Source of the DNA: Gluconacetobacter dulcium
Lineage (GTDB): Bacteria; Pseudomonadota; Alphaproteobacteria; Acetobacterales; Acetobacteraceae
Reading direction: 5' to 3'
Assembly: GCF_014174165.1 (NCBI RefSeq)
Contig: NZ_JABEQN010000005.1
Span: 169,317 to 233,316, forward strand
DNA: 64,000 nt
The position numbers and the translations under genes were made by a program. The notes below the pieces were generated by a model. That model did not search any database, was not told the DNA's origin, and saw only the letters and a program-made list of their open reading frames with translations. Shown here one piece after another: positions 8,875 to 18,276 of the stretch. Numbering within the stretch: the stretch's first letter is position 1; every line of letters begins with the position of its first letter.

Positions 8875-8907
8875 CAAAAAACGGGGCTCCGCAGGAGCCC
8901 CGCTTTT
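8875..8907. terminator. Bidirectional Rho-independent terminator
   Basis: Hairpin CGGGGCTCC (8882-8890), loop GCA, GGAGCCCCG (8894-8902). It is flanked by an A-run on the left (8876-8881), which gives a T-run on the minus strand, and by CTTTT on the right. It serves the minus-strand peptidase that stops at 8933 and possibly the azoreductase transcript from the other side. Confidence 0.85.
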
Positions 8908-8932
8908 CGTATCGTGTTCCGCCGTTCGCGGG

Positions 8933-11104
8933 TCAGCGCGTCCTGCCAAGTTGTGACCACAGATAGGCGTAGCTGAGTGCCTGTGTCTGGGCGACTTCCT
9001 TCTGGCTGGCACCAAAGCCGTGACCACCCGCGACCTGCTCCCAGTAGTAGTAAGGCAGCTTCATCTCGCTCATCCGCCAGGCAAATCGCCGGGCATGGAC
9101 CGGACCGACGCGGTCGTCCTTGGTGGTCGTCTCGATAAACGGCACCGGATACTTCACCCCTTCCTTCAGGTTCTGAAGCGGGGAAATGCTGCGCAGGAAC
9201 GCCTTCTGTTCGGGAATGGAGACGGTGCCGTACTCCCCGACCCACGATGCCCCAGCCGACATGTGCTCGTAATTCATCATGTCCAGCAGCGGCACTTCGA
9301 TATCGACGGCTTTCCAGTAATCGGGATGCTGGGTGAATTCCACGCCCATCAGCAGCCCGCCATTCGACCCACCCTGGATGGCAAGGTGCTGAGGCGACGT
9401 CACCTTGCGCTCCATCAGATCCTTCGCCACCGCGGCAAAATCGTCATAGATGCGCTGGCGGTTCGTCTTCAGGCCCGCGTCATGCCATGCCGGCCCGAAC
9501 TCGCCACCGCCGCGGATATTGGCCAGCACATAGACCCCCCCGCGGGCGAGCCAGTTGTTGCCGATGCCCGCCGAGTAGAACGGAAACAGCGGAACCTCGA
9601 AACCACCATAGGCATAAAGCAGCGTCGGGTTCGTCCCATCCAGCGGCATAGTCTTGCGATGGACAATGAAATACGGAATGTCCGTCCCGTCCTTCGAGCG
9701 CGCTTCGTGCTGCTCGACCGTCATGTCCGAGGCATCGAACTGGGCGGGCAACGTGCGGATTTTCTGAACCGACGCCAGGTCGCTGTTGATCTCCCACAGC
9801 GTCGTGGGCGTCAGAAACCCCGACGAGGTGGCGTAAGCGAAGGGCGAGTCCTCATCCGTGCTGATCAGATCGACCGACATGTTCTGCGGTAACGGAAGAT
9901 CCCGATGCGTAAAATCCGTGCCATTGGCGGCAGGCGTGTAGATGACGATCTTGCCGCGCACATTGTCATACAGCGTGACGATCAGATGACCACGGCTCGT
10001 GGACGCGCCTTCGATCACCTGCCCCGCCGTCGGGGCCAGCAGAAGCTGCGGCGCCGGATTCTTCGCCGCAGGGTCGACCAGTACGAGCGACCCCTTGGTG
10101 AATGTCTGGCCGTTTACCGCCCAGTCCTCATCCAGAAGAACGACAAGCCGCGCATTGAACAGCGCCGAAACGCTGGATTTCAGCGGCAGGGCAAGCGAAG
10201 TGGTCTGTCCGTCACGATAGAGGAACGTCCGCGAGGCGAACGCATCCAGCCCCTCACGGATCAGCACGACCTGATGGCCCGCGCCGTCATGCAGCACTTC
10301 GGGGCCGACCTCGACATCCTTCCTGTTTCCCGCAAAGACGGTCTGCGCCTGGTCGAGAGACTGGCCGCGCTTCAGGATTTTGACGATATACGGGTAAGAA
10401 GACTCCGTCAGGTCGTCCGCGCTCCAGGGATAGCTGACCAGCAAACTGTCGCGATCAAGCCAGGATGAATCCTGTTTGGCATGCGGCAGGGAAAACCCGC
10501 CTTCGACGAACTGGCCGGTTCTGAGGTCGAATTCGCGGACGGTGCTGGCATCCTCGCCGCCATCGGAGAGGTGCAGAAGGCAAAGGTTCTGCTGGGAATG
10601 CAGGCAATCAATACCCTTATAGACCCAGTTGCGCTTTTCTTTCGCCGCCAGCGCATCGAGGTCGAGGGCGACCGTCCATTCCGGATGATCGGTCGCAAAA
10701 GAGTCCGCCGTCGTGCGGCGCAGAATGCCCCGCAGATGGTGCTCGTCGCGCCAGAAATTATAAACCATCCCGTCCATCTGCATCGGCATGGCCAGACGGT
10801 CATGCGTCTGAAGCAGCTTCAGCGAGGTATCATACAGCCCCTTGTACAGCGGGCCATGACCCAGCAGGTCCAGCGTGCGGGCATTCTGGGCTTTCACCCA
10901 GCCCATGGCCCGCGCACCATTGATGTCGTTCAGCCATGCCGGAATGGTGTCGGGCAGATCGGCGGCATGCACGGGCATGGCCGAAGGCGTCAGCAGGCTT
11001 GCGCCCAGAAGTGCGACCAGCGTGCCGCGACCGAAAATCCTGAATGGTGCCACCACGAAGCGTCCCTGAATGTTACAGTGTAACTGTTTCATTGCAGCAG
11101 ACAA
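8933..11104 (-). CDS. Exported prolyl oligopeptidase family S9 serine peptidase
   Basis: 723 residues. A hydrophobic N-terminal segment (about residues 27-47, ending VHA|ADLP) suggests export to the periplasm; initiation could also be at Met5. Residues of about 50-450 form the seven-bladed propeller lid; the rest is the alpha/beta-hydrolase domain. The catalytic triad is visible: Ser580 in GGSNGG, Asp664 in TKDDRVGP and His695 in AGGHGFG. The domain order and size match bacterial prolyl endopeptidases, which cut short peptides after proline. The gene is monocistronic, ends at a strong terminator, and lies 51 bases from the next minus-strand gene upstream. Confidence 0.93.
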   Translation of the reverse strand: MSAAMKQLHCNIQGRFVVAPFRIFGRGTLVALLGASLLTPSAMPVHAADLPDTIPAWLNDINGARAMGWVKAQNARTLDLLGHGPLYKGLYDTSLKLLQTHDRLAMPMQMDGMVYNFWRDEHHLRGILRRTTADSFATDHPEWTVALDLDALAAKEKRNWVYKGIDCLHSQQNLCLLHLSDGGEDASTVREFDLRTGQFVEGGFSLPHAKQDSSWLDRDSLLVSYPWSADDLTESSYPYIVKILKRGQSLDQAQTVFAGNRKDVEVGPEVLHDGAGHQVVLIREGLDAFASRTFLYRDGQTTSLALPLKSSVSALFNARLVVLLDEDWAVNGQTFTKGSLVLVDPAAKNPAPQLLLAPTAGQVIEGASTSRGHLIVTLYDNVRGKIVIYTPAANGTDFTHRDLPLPQNMSVDLISTDEDSPFAYATSSGFLTPTTLWEINSDLASVQKIRTLPAQFDASDMTVEQHEARSKDGTDIPYFIVHRKTMPLDGTNPTLLYAYGGFEVPLFPFYSAGIGNNWLARGGVYVLANIRGGGEFGPAWHDAGLKTNRQRIYDDFAAVAKDLMERKVTSPQHLAIQGGSNGGLLMGVEFTQHPDYWKAVDIEVPLLDMMNYEHMSAGASWVGEYGTVSIPEQKAFLRSISPLQNLKEGVKYPVPFIETTTKDDRVGPVHARRFAWRMSEMKLPYYYWEQVAGGHGFGASQKEVAQTQALSYAYLWSQLGRTR

Positions 11105-11155
11105 ACCGCAAGGGGCGCGGAGCGCGGAGACGAAATGGCGGCATCCCGCCCGCGC

Positions 11156-11536
11156 TCATAGCGGCGAGGGCGCCTGCACGGTGCGGTCGTTGATCACATT
11201 GCCCGTATTGAGGGTCGTATTCGGTTCCAGCAGGACGACATGGCATTCGTCGCCCAGGGCCTCGGGACAATGCTCCACGCCATGCGGCACGATCAGGAAT
11301 TCGCCGACTGCGACATCGATGACACGATCCCGGAAATGCATGCGCAATGTCCCCGATACGACCAGGAACAGTTCGTCCTCATGTTCGTGATGATGCCAGT
11401 CGAACATTCCCTTGAATTTCGCCAGCTTGATCTGGGAGGCGTTGATGTCGCCCGCCACGCGGGGGCTCCAGTACTCGGAAAACGTCGCGAACGCCTGCGT
11501 CAGGTTTATCTTTTCCATCGGATGCGTCTCCATCAT
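11156..11536 (-). CDS. Small cupin-domain protein
   Basis: 126 residues. A single conserved beta-barrel (cupin_2) with the metal-binding motif G-x(5)-HHHEHEDELFLVVSG (about residues 43-61) and the second motif GEFLIVPHGVEHCPEA (about 78-93), giving His/His/Glu/His ligands. It is the last gene of a three-gene operon; its ATG overlaps the stop of the preceding gene by four bases (ATGA at 11533-11536). Such stand-alone cupins are often sugar isomerases or dioxygenase-like proteins. The role here is unknown but is probably tied to the PdxA-like dehydrogenase two genes upstream. Confidence 0.85.
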   Translation of the reverse strand: MMETHPMEKINLTQAFATFSEYWSPRVAGDINASQIKLAKFKGMFDWHHHEHEDELFLVVSGTLRMHFRDRVIDVAVGEFLIVPHGVEHCPEALGDECHVVLLEPNTTLNTGNVINDRTVQAPSPL

Positions 11537-12228
11537 GCTTTGGACAGGATCGTTGTGGACAGGATAGTCTGGATACAGCCGATCTGCCCCGCCAGATCAG
11601 CCGATGCCGGAAACGCGCCGTCGAAGGCCGCCGTGCCGACCGTGAAGCCGGCGGCACCCGCCAAGGCCGCCGCCCTGATCCGCTCCGCCCGGTCGAGCGA
11701 CCCGGCGACAATGACGGGCTTGTCCGCCACGGCGCGGCACACCCGCCGCATCAGGGCCGGCACGTCTCCCGCGAAGCGATAGGCCAGCAGATCCAGCCCA
11801 TGCACGCCCGGTCGCGCTGCCAGGGCGACGGCGCTGCGCACGATCTCGGCTTCGGTCCCTTCGAGAACGCTCGGATGCCCGTTGATCCGGCCGGGAAACG
11901 GATAGTAGCGGATCGCCGTGCCATCCAGCAGCCGCAGCACGTCATCCACATGCGTGCCGCCCAGAAGATAATCGACACCCAGGGCGATCCCGGCCCGCAC
12001 CGCACGAAGCTCGCTCTCGCGATCGCGCGAGACCACTTCAAGATAAATCCTGGCCCCCGCCTGCCGGATCGCGCGTGCAAGGACCTGGAGCCCCGCAAAC
12101 GGCAGCCCGATATCCTTGAACCCGATATGGCGGACACCGGCGGTCCGGACGGTCTCCACCAGGTCGGCCGCGTTCTCCACCGTCCGGTCGTGGCGGGTCA
12201 GCATGAAGATGAAATCGGGCGGGATCAT
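11533..12228 (-). CDS. TIM-barrel-like protein of unknown function, in pdxA operon
   Basis: 231 residues from ATG 12228, which overlaps the pdxA stop by four bases; the longer upstream frame is just pdxA read in another frame. Alternating beta-strand/helix segments (FIFMLTRHD, HIGFKDIGLP, IYLEVVSRD, VDYLLGGTHVDD, GLDLLAYRF, PVIVAGSLDR, GFTVGTAAFDG) and the late glycine-rich phosphate-binding-like turns suggest a (beta/alpha)8 barrel. I do not recognise a characterised family. The tight coupling to a PdxA-like dehydrogenase and a cupin suggests an aldolase- or isomerase-like step on a phosphorylated sugar acid. That is inference. Confidence 0.7.
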   Translation of the reverse strand: MIPPDFIFMLTRHDRTVENAADLVETVRTAGVRHIGFKDIGLPFAGLQVLARAIRQAGARIYLEVVSRDRESELRAVRAGIALGVDYLLGGTHVDDVLRLLDGTAIRYYPFPGRINGHPSVLEGTEAEIVRSAVALAARPGVHGLDLLAYRFAGDVPALMRRVCRAVADKPVIVAGSLDRAERIRAAALAGAAGFTVGTAAFDGAFPASADLAGQIGCIQTILSTTILSKA

Positions 12229-13238
12229 GCGGCGGCTCCGGTCAGGCGAAGGGCGTAATCGAACGCCGTTTCCAGGCTGGACGGATCGGCGACGCCCCGT
12301 CCCGCGATCGCGAAGGCGGTGCCGTGATCGGGGCTGGTGCGCACGAAGGGCAGGCCGAGCGTGATGTTCACCCCCTGCGCGAGACCCATATATTTCACCG
12401 GAATCAGTCCCTGGTCGTGATATTGCGCCACCACGACATCGAAATGCTTCGCGCGCGCCTGCATGAACACGGTGTCCCCCGGCCACGGGCCGGAGGCATC
12501 CAAGCCCTCGCTGCGCGCCTGCGCGATGGCGGGCGCGATGATGCGGGCTTCCTCGTCACCGAACAGACCGCCTTCCCCGGCATGGGGATTAAGGCCCGCC
12601 ACCGCAATGCGCGGACAGGCGACGCCCAACGCCCGCGCGCCCGCATGGGCCAGCCGGATCGCCGTCATCTGCGCGGGAAAATCGGCGCGACGGATCGCCT
12701 CGCTCAGCGCACAATGGATGGTCACCAGCACGACGCGGATGTCCTCGTTCGCCAGCATCATGGCGACATCCGCGCCACCGGCCTGCGCGGCAAGGATTTC
12801 CGTATGGCCCGGATAGCGCACCCCGGCGGCGGCAAGGGCTTCCTTGTGGATCGGCGCGGTAACGACGCCGCCAACCACCCCCGCCTTCGCCAACCCGATC
12901 GCGGACAGGATCGCCGCATAGGCGGCCCGGCCGCTTTCGGCGCTGACCCGCCCCACGGGCGGCAGGGCCACGCAGTCCGAGGACGCCAGCACGTTCAACA
13001 CCCCATCCCCGAACCGGGCCTCGTCCGGCCTGGCCACCCGGCGCACCCGCGCGGCCGGGTCCAGCGCGGTCAGCGCATGGTCCATCACCATCGGGTCACC
13101 GATGACGATCCAGCGCCGCCGCGCCGGTCGCCGCAGGAACATCCGGGCCACGATCTCCGGCCCGATGCCGGCGGGGTCGCCCATCGTGACGGCGAGCGGC
13201 CGGGCAGGGGAAGCATTCTCGATCATGATGGTGAGCAT
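12225..13238 (-). CDS. pdxA: PdxA-family 4-hydroxythreonine-4-phosphate/sugar-acid-phosphate dehydrogenase
   Basis: 337 residues from ATG 13238 (GGAG nine bases upstream); E. coli PdxA has 329. The metal ligands His175 (VTIHCALSEA), His219 (NPHAGEGGLFG) and His274 (QYHDQGLIPVKY) align with PdxA His166/211/266, and the N-terminal TMGDPAGIGPE is present. The enzyme oxidises a 4-phospho-hydroxy acid with NAD and decarboxylates it. The operon context (cupin, barrel protein, divergent LysR) is more typical of catabolic PdxA2 enzymes acting on 4-phospho-D-threonate or -erythronate than of vitamin B6 synthesis. However, no DUF1537 kinase is present, so the substrate is open. Confidence 0.85.
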   Translation of the reverse strand: MLTIMIENASPARPLAVTMGDPAGIGPEIVARMFLRRPARRRWIVIGDPMVMDHALTALDPAARVRRVARPDEARFGDGVLNVLASSDCVALPPVGRVSAESGRAAYAAILSAIGLAKAGVVGGVVTAPIHKEALAAAGVRYPGHTEILAAQAGGADVAMMLANEDIRVVLVTIHCALSEAIRRADFPAQMTAIRLAHAGARALGVACPRIAVAGLNPHAGEGGLFGDEEARIIAPAIAQARSEGLDASGPWPGDTVFMQARAKHFDVVVAQYHDQGLIPVKYMGLAQGVNITLGLPFVRTSPDHGTAFAIAGRGVADPSSLETAFDYALRLTGAAA

Positions 13239-13269
13239 AACGGAACGCTCCGGCAGGAAAATCGATATG

Positions 13270-13300
13270 AACTGACCCGTTCCGGTGATAAAAACTGACC
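13270..13300. promoter_or_regulatory. Direct repeat AACTGACC in divergent promoter
   Basis: AACTGACC at 13270-13277 and again at 13293-13300, 23 bases apart (about two helical turns), just upstream of the LysR start at 13302 and in the shared promoter with pdxA. Candidate operator half-sites; low certainty. Confidence 0.4.
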
Positions 13301-13301
13301 A

Positions 13302-14186
13302 ATGAAGCGGTCCGACATCCCCTCGCTGGACGATCTGCGTGCGTTCGAGGCCGTCACGCGCCTCGGCGCGGTGCGGGCGGCGGCGGCGGAACTGGCCCTG
13401 ACCCACGGCGCGGTCAGCCGCCGGGTTTCCAAACTCGCCGCCGAACTGCATGTGCGCCTGCTGGAGCCGGACGGACGCGGCGTGCGGCCGACCAGGGCGG
13501 GCGAGCGCCTGGCCCAGGCCACGAGCGACGCGCTGCGGGGGATCGCGGCGGCACTGGCCGAAATTCGCTCGGCCTCCGGCGCGCAGCCGATCGTCCTGTC
13601 CTGCGAGCGGTCATTGGCGATGCGCTGGCTGATCCCGCGCCTGTCCGACTTCCAGGATCGCCATCCCGGCATCGACGTGCATCTTTCAACGGGCGGCGGC
13701 GCGCTGGATTTCGCGCGGGAGCGCATCACGCTGGCGATCCGGCGCCTCGATTTCCCGCTCGCTCCCGACTGGACGGTGACGACGCTGGTGCCGGAAGCGG
13801 TCGGGCCGGTCATGCGCCCCGACATGGCGCGGCGGTTCGCGGACGCGGACTACCTGGCGCTCGGGTCGCGCACCCGTCCCGAGGCATGGAAGAACTGGCT
13901 GGCCTCCCGGCCCGACATGTCCGCGCCGCGCGAAATCCGCCTGTACGACCATCATTTCATGATGCTGGAAGCCGCCGCCAGCGGCCTGGGCGTCGCCCTG
14001 TCCCCCCGCATCATCGCGGTGGACGATGTCGCGAACGGGCGCCTGCTGGCACCGGCCGGGTTCACCGCCGACGGAACGGCGTACGGGCTGATCCGACCCA
14101 GGGACGCATTGGTAACGAACAGTCTGAAAATACTCGAACAATGGCTTGTGCGGCAGGCGGAGCACCCGATCCGGCCCGCCCCCTGA
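13302..14186 (+). CDS. LysR-family regulator of the GcvA type (divergent to pdxA operon)
   Basis: 294 residues. The N terminus IPSLDDLRAFEAVTRLGAVRAAAAELALTHGAVSRRVSKL is a LysR helix-turn-helix in the GcvA-like subgroup, and a substrate-binding domain follows (about 95-290). It is divergently transcribed from the pdxA-barrel-cupin operon with 63 bases between the starts, so it most likely controls that operon and itself. The presumed ligand is a pathway intermediate. Confidence 0.88.
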   Translation: MKRSDIPSLDDLRAFEAVTRLGAVRAAAAELALTHGAVSRRVSKLAAELHVRLLEPDGRGVRPTRAGERLAQATSDALRGIAAALAEIRSASGAQPIVLSCERSLAMRWLIPRLSDFQDRHPGIDVHLSTGGGALDFARERITLAIRRLDFPLAPDWTVTTLVPEAVGPVMRPDMARRFADADYLALGSRTRPEAWKNWLASRPDMSAPREIRLYDHHFMMLEAAASGLGVALSPRIIAVDDVANGRLLAPAGFTADGTAYGLIRPRDALVTNSLKILEQWLVRQAEHPIRPAP

Positions 14187-14264
14187 CCCGCAACGCCGCC
14201 ACAGCGCGCGGCCGGGGAGCACAAGCCCCCCTGAATCCCCCCGCGCGCCCCCGATCCGGCGCGA

Positions 14265-15563
14265 TCAGGCGTCCTCGCGCACCGTCCCGGCCATTGCCGC
14301 CGCCCGCGCGGCGTTCTTCTCTTCCTCGGTCCAGACCTTGCGCTCGCGCTTCTGCTGCGGCTTGACCTGCTTGACCGGCCCACCCCCCAGCACGGGCGGC
14401 CGCATGGTCGAATGCCGTGCCTCTTCCGAATGCCACGGATGGTCGTCCCGCACGATCAGGGCGCGCCCGATCTCCCGCTCCACATCGCGCAGCCACGCCC
14501 GCTGCTCGGCATCGCACAGCGTGATGGCAAAGCCGTTGCGGCCGGCGCGGCCGGTGCGGCCGATGCGATGGACATAGCTTTCCGGCAGGCTCGGCAGGTC
14601 ATGGTTGAACACATGCGTGACCGTATCGACATCGATGCCGCGCGCCGCGATATCCGTCGCCACCAGAACCTGCGCGGTGCCGGCGCGGAAGGCATCCAGC
14701 GCGCGTTCCCGCTGGCCCTGCGACTTGTTGCCGTGCAGCGCCTCGGCGGTGATGCCCGCCTCGGTGATGAAGGCGCAGACTTCGTTGGCGATGTTCTTCT
14801 GCAAGGTAAAGACCACGGCCTGGCCCATCCCCGGCGTCCGCAGCAATGCCAGCAGCGCCGCCTTCTTGTCGGCCGCATCGACGAACATGACCGACTGCTC
14901 GATCCGCTCGACGGTGGTCGAGGGCGGGGCGATCTCGACCTTCGCCGGATCGCGCAGCAGGCTTTCCGCCAGCGCGGCGATGGATTTCGGCATCGTCGCC
15001 GAAAACAGCACGGTATGCCGATCCTGCGGCAGCGTCGCGACGATCCGCTCGATCGGCTTGGCGAAGCCCATGTCGAGCATCTGGTCGGCCTCATCCAGCA
15101 CCAGCGCCTCAAGCTGCGACAGGTCGCAGAGCCCCTGCGTGATCAGGTCCAGCAACCGCCCCGGCGTGGCCACGATGATATCCACGCCGGCCGCCAGCGC
15201 GTTGATCTGATGAAACTGGCTGACACCGCCGAAAATCGTCGTCACGCTGGGCTGCTGATAGCGCCCGAAGCTTCCGAACCCATCGGCGATCTGCGAAACG
15301 AGTTCGCGCGTGGGCGCCAGGACCAGCACGCGCGCACCCCCCTTGGGCGCGGGGCGCGGGTTCGCGGCAAGCCGATGCAGCAGCGGCAGCGCGAAAGAGG
15401 CGGTCTTGCCCGTGCCGGTCTGGGCCATGCCCAGCAGGTCCCGCCCTTCCAGCAGCAGCGGAATCGACTGCGCCTGGATCGGGGTCGGAGAGACATATCC
15501 TTCCTCGGCCAGCGCGCTCAGCAGGGTCGGCGCCAGGGAGAGATCGGCAAACGTCATGGACAT
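14265..15563 (-). CDS. DEAD-box ATP-dependent RNA helicase (RhlE-like)
   Basis: 432 residues from ATG 15563 (MSMTFADLSL); the upstream extension of the frame is unlikely coding. Motifs in order: Q motif with PTPIQAQSIP, Walker A AQTGTGKT, PTRELVSQI, TPGRLLD, DEAD in LVLDEADQMLDMGF, SATMP, then the second RecA domain with ATDIAARGIDVDTVTHVFNHDLP and HRIGRTGRAGRNG. The short basic C-terminal tail (QQKRERKVWTEEEKN) is an RhlE-like RNA-binding extension. Cytoplasmic; family roles are ribosome assembly, RNA decay and cold adaptation. Confidence 0.93.
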   Translation of the reverse strand: MSMTFADLSLAPTLLSALAEEGYVSPTPIQAQSIPLLLEGRDLLGMAQTGTGKTASFALPLLHRLAANPRPAPKGGARVLVLAPTRELVSQIADGFGSFGRYQQPSVTTIFGGVSQFHQINALAAGVDIIVATPGRLLDLITQGLCDLSQLEALVLDEADQMLDMGFAKPIERIVATLPQDRHTVLFSATMPKSIAALAESLLRDPAKVEIAPPSTTVERIEQSVMFVDAADKKAALLALLRTPGMGQAVVFTLQKNIANEVCAFITEAGITAEALHGNKSQGQRERALDAFRAGTAQVLVATDIAARGIDVDTVTHVFNHDLPSLPESYVHRIGRTGRAGRNGFAITLCDAEQRAWLRDVEREIGRALIVRDDHPWHSEEARHSTMRPPVLGGGPVKQVKPQQKRERKVWTEEEKNAARAAAMAGTVREDA

Positions 15564-15740
15564 GGTCGAGCGGCGCCTCCGGCGCTGAAGTAAGGCTGCG
15601 CCTGTTCGGGCATCGCTGGTTCGGGAAGCCGGAGTTTTACGGGCGATGCCCCATCGCGTCAACGCGCGGCGGCACAGCCCGCGTTTCGCCAGAACGCCCC
15701 CAATGGGCTAGATATGTCTCTCCACCCGCCGGAGAGCCGC

Positions 15741-18257
15741 ATGTCCCAGACGCCATCGCCCCACGAGATGATTCGCGTTCGCGGCGCGCGGGAGCATAAT
15801 CTCGATAATGTCGATGTGGACCTGCCGCGCGACCGGCTGGTCGTCGTCACGGGCGTCTCGGGCTCCGGCAAATCCTCGCTGGCCTTCGGGACGATCTATG
15901 CCGAGGCCCAGCGCCGCTATCTGGAATCCGTCTCGCCCTACGCGCGGCGACTGTTCGACCAGATGCCGGTGCCGGTCGTCGCCGCCATCGAAGGGCTTCC
16001 TCCGGCGGTCGCCCTCCAGCAGCAGCGGGGCGGCAGCAGCAGCCGGTCCAGCGTCGGCAGCCTGACCACGCTCTCCAACCTGCTGCGGATGCTCTATTCC
16101 CGCGCCGGCACCTACCCGCCCGGCCTGTCGCGGCTGGAAGCGGAATCCTTCTCCCCCAACACGCCCATGGGCGCCTGCCCGACCTGTCACGGTCTGGGCC
16201 GCGTCTATGATGTCACGGAAAAGACCCTGGTCCCCGACGACGGCCTGAGCATCCGCGATCGCGCCGTGGCCGCATGGCCCACCGCCTGGCAGGGGCAGAA
16301 TCTGCGCGACATCCTGATCACGCGCGGCGTGGATGTCGATCGTCCGTGGCGCGACCTGCCGAAGGAAACCCGCGACTGGATTCTGTTCACCGAAGAAACC
16401 CCGACCGAGCCCGTCTATCCGGGGCGCACGCACGCGCAGGTGCAGGACGCCATCCGGCGCGGCATTCCGGCGGACTATAACGGCACGTTCAGCGGGGCGC
16501 GGCGCTACGTGCTGCACACCTTCACGCAATCGCAGAGCGAAAAGATGCGCCGGCGGGCCGCATCGTTCATGCTGTCCACCCCCTGTCCGTCCTGCCACGG
16601 CCAGCGGTTGAACCCCGATGCCCTGCGCGTGACATTCGACGGGCTGAACATCGCCGCCTTCGCGAACCGCCCGCTGGAAGACATCGCGTCCGCCCTGCGC
16701 ACCTCCGCCAGAACATTGGAAAGCGGCCAGGACGCGACCGCGGTCGCTGCGCGAGGCATGGTCGAGGCCATGATCGAGCGCATCGGCGTGCTGCTCGATC
16801 TCGGGCTGGGCTATCTCCAGCTCGACCGGGGCGTGCAGACCCTCTCTCCCGGCGAATACCAGCGCCTCCGCCTGGGCACGCAGATCCGCTCCAACCTGTT
16901 CGGCGTGGTCTATGTGCTCGACGAGCCGAGTTCCGGCCTGCACCCCGCCGACACGCAGGCCCTCCTGCGCGCGCTGGACGGCCTGCGCGCGGCCGGCAAT
17001 TCCCTGATCGTGGTGGAGCATAATCCCGATGTGATCCACCGGGCGGAATGGCTGGTCGATGTCGGCCCCGACGCGGGCGAGCGCGGCGGGCGCATCCTGT
17101 ATAGCGGCCTCCCCGACGGCCTGCGGAACGTCAAGGCATCGCGCACCCGCCCCTATCTGTTCGATGCGGTGCCCCCCCGCACCACGCCGGTGCGCCAGCC
17201 GGGCGGACAGTTGAAACTGACCGATATCTGCTGGAACAATCTGGACCATTTGTCCCTCACGCTTCCCCTCGGCGTCCTGGTGTCGGTCACGGGCGTCTCG
17301 GGCTCGGGCAAATCCAGCCTCGTCGGGCAGGCGCTGGTGTCGATCATGGCGCGCGCCCTGGGCCAGACGATGGAGATCGACCCCGAGGAAGACAGCACGG
17401 ACGACGCCCCCCCGCCGGAACGGCGCGAACCGACCGGCACGGTTTCCGGCGGCACCGGCCCGGTCAAACGCATGGTCATGATCGACCAGAAGCCGATCGG
17501 CCGCACCCCGCGCTCCAACCCGGCCACCTATACCGGCCTGTTCGATACGATCCGCCGCCTGTTCGCCGAAACGCCCGAAGCGAAACAGCAGAGTTTCGAT
17601 GCGGGATGGTTCTCCTTCAACGTCGCCAAGGGACGATGCCCGCGCTGCGAGGGCGTGGGCACGGTGGATGTGGAACTGCTGTTCCTGCCCACGGTGCAGA
17701 CGCCCTGTCCGGTCTGCCACGGCAGCCGGTACAAGGCCGAGGTGCTGGAAATCCGCTGGAACGGACACAGCATTGCGGATGTGCTGGGCCTGAGCATCGA
17801 CGAAGCGTGCGCTGTTTTCGCCGATGTGCCGGCTCTGGCCAGGGGGTTCGAGACGCTGCGCCGGGGCGGCCTGGGCTATCTGCGGCTGGGCCAGTCGGCG
17901 ACCACGCTGTCGGGCGGCGAGGCCCAGCGCATCAAGCTCGCGACCGAGCTTCAGAAACAGCGCGGCGGCCACATCCTGTATGTTCTCGACGAGCCGACCA
18001 CCGGCCTGCACCCGGCGGATGTGGACCGGCTGATGCGCCAGCTTCAGGCGCTGGTCGACCAGGGCAATACGGTGGTGCTGGCCGAGCACGACATGCGGGT
18101 CGCGGCGGCCAGCGACTGGGTCATCGACCTCGGCCCCGGCGCCGGCCGCCGGGGCGGCACCATCGTCGCCGCCGGCCCCCCCGCGCAGATCGCGGCCTCG
18201 GAACGCAGCGTCACCGCGCCATTCCTGCGCCGCTATGCCCGCCCCGACGAACCATGA
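15741..18257 (+). CDS. UvrA-like double-ABC ATPase (short UvrA2-type)
   Basis: 838 residues from ATG 15741, where GGAGAG lies six bases upstream; the ATG at 15714 would add nine residues but lacks that signal. Two ABC modules are present: Walker [10 protein letters not shown] near residue 40 and again near 525, and signature sequences [12 protein letters not shown] and [12 protein letters not shown]. CxxC zinc motifs (CPTCHG, CPSCHG, CPRCEG, CPVCHG) are retained. It is about 100 residues shorter than canonical UvrA (about 940), as in UvrA2/DrrC-like proteins, in which the UvrB-binding region is reduced. It could therefore act in accessory DNA damage tolerance or drug-adduct protection rather than core excision repair. 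It ends 20 bases from the convergent phnE stop. Confidence 0.88.
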   Translation: MSQTPSPHEMIRVRGAREHNLDNVDVDLPRDRLVVVTGVSGSGKSSLAFGTIYAEAQRRYLESVSPYARRLFDQMPVPVVAAIEGLPPAVALQQQRGGSSSRSSVGSLTTLSNLLRMLYSRAGTYPPGLSRLEAESFSPNTPMGACPTCHGLGRVYDVTEKTLVPDDGLSIRDRAVAAWPTAWQGQNLRDILITRGVDVDRPWRDLPKETRDWILFTEETPTEPVYPGRTHAQVQDAIRRGIPADYNGTFSGARRYVLHTFTQSQSEKMRRRAASFMLSTPCPSCHGQRLNPDALRVTFDGLNIAAFANRPLEDIASALRTSARTLESGQDATAVAARGMVEAMIERIGVLLDLGLGYLQLDRGVQTLSPGEYQRLRLGTQIRSNLFGVVYVLDEPSSGLHPADTQALLRALDGLRAAGNSLIVVEHNPDVIHRAEWLVDVGPDAGERGGRILYSGLPDGLRNVKASRTRPYLFDAVPPRTTPVRQPGGQLKLTDICWNNLDHLSLTLPLGVLVSVTGVSGSGKSSLVGQALVSIMARALGQTMEIDPEEDSTDDAPPPERREPTGTVSGGTGPVKRMVMIDQKPIGRTPRSNPATYTGLFDTIRRLFAETPEAKQQSFDAGWFSFNVAKGRCPRCEGVGTVDVELLFLPTVQTPCPVCHGSRYKAEVLEIRWNGHSIADVLGLSIDEACAVFADVPALARGFETLRRGGLGYLRLGQSATTLSGGEAQRIKLATELQKQRGGHILYVLDEPTTGLHPADVDRLMRQLQALVDQGNTVVLAEHDMRVAAASDWVIDLGPGAGRRGGTIVAAGPPAQIAASERSVTAPFLRRYARPDEP

Positions 18258-18276
18258 AGGGATCGGCAGGAAGAAA

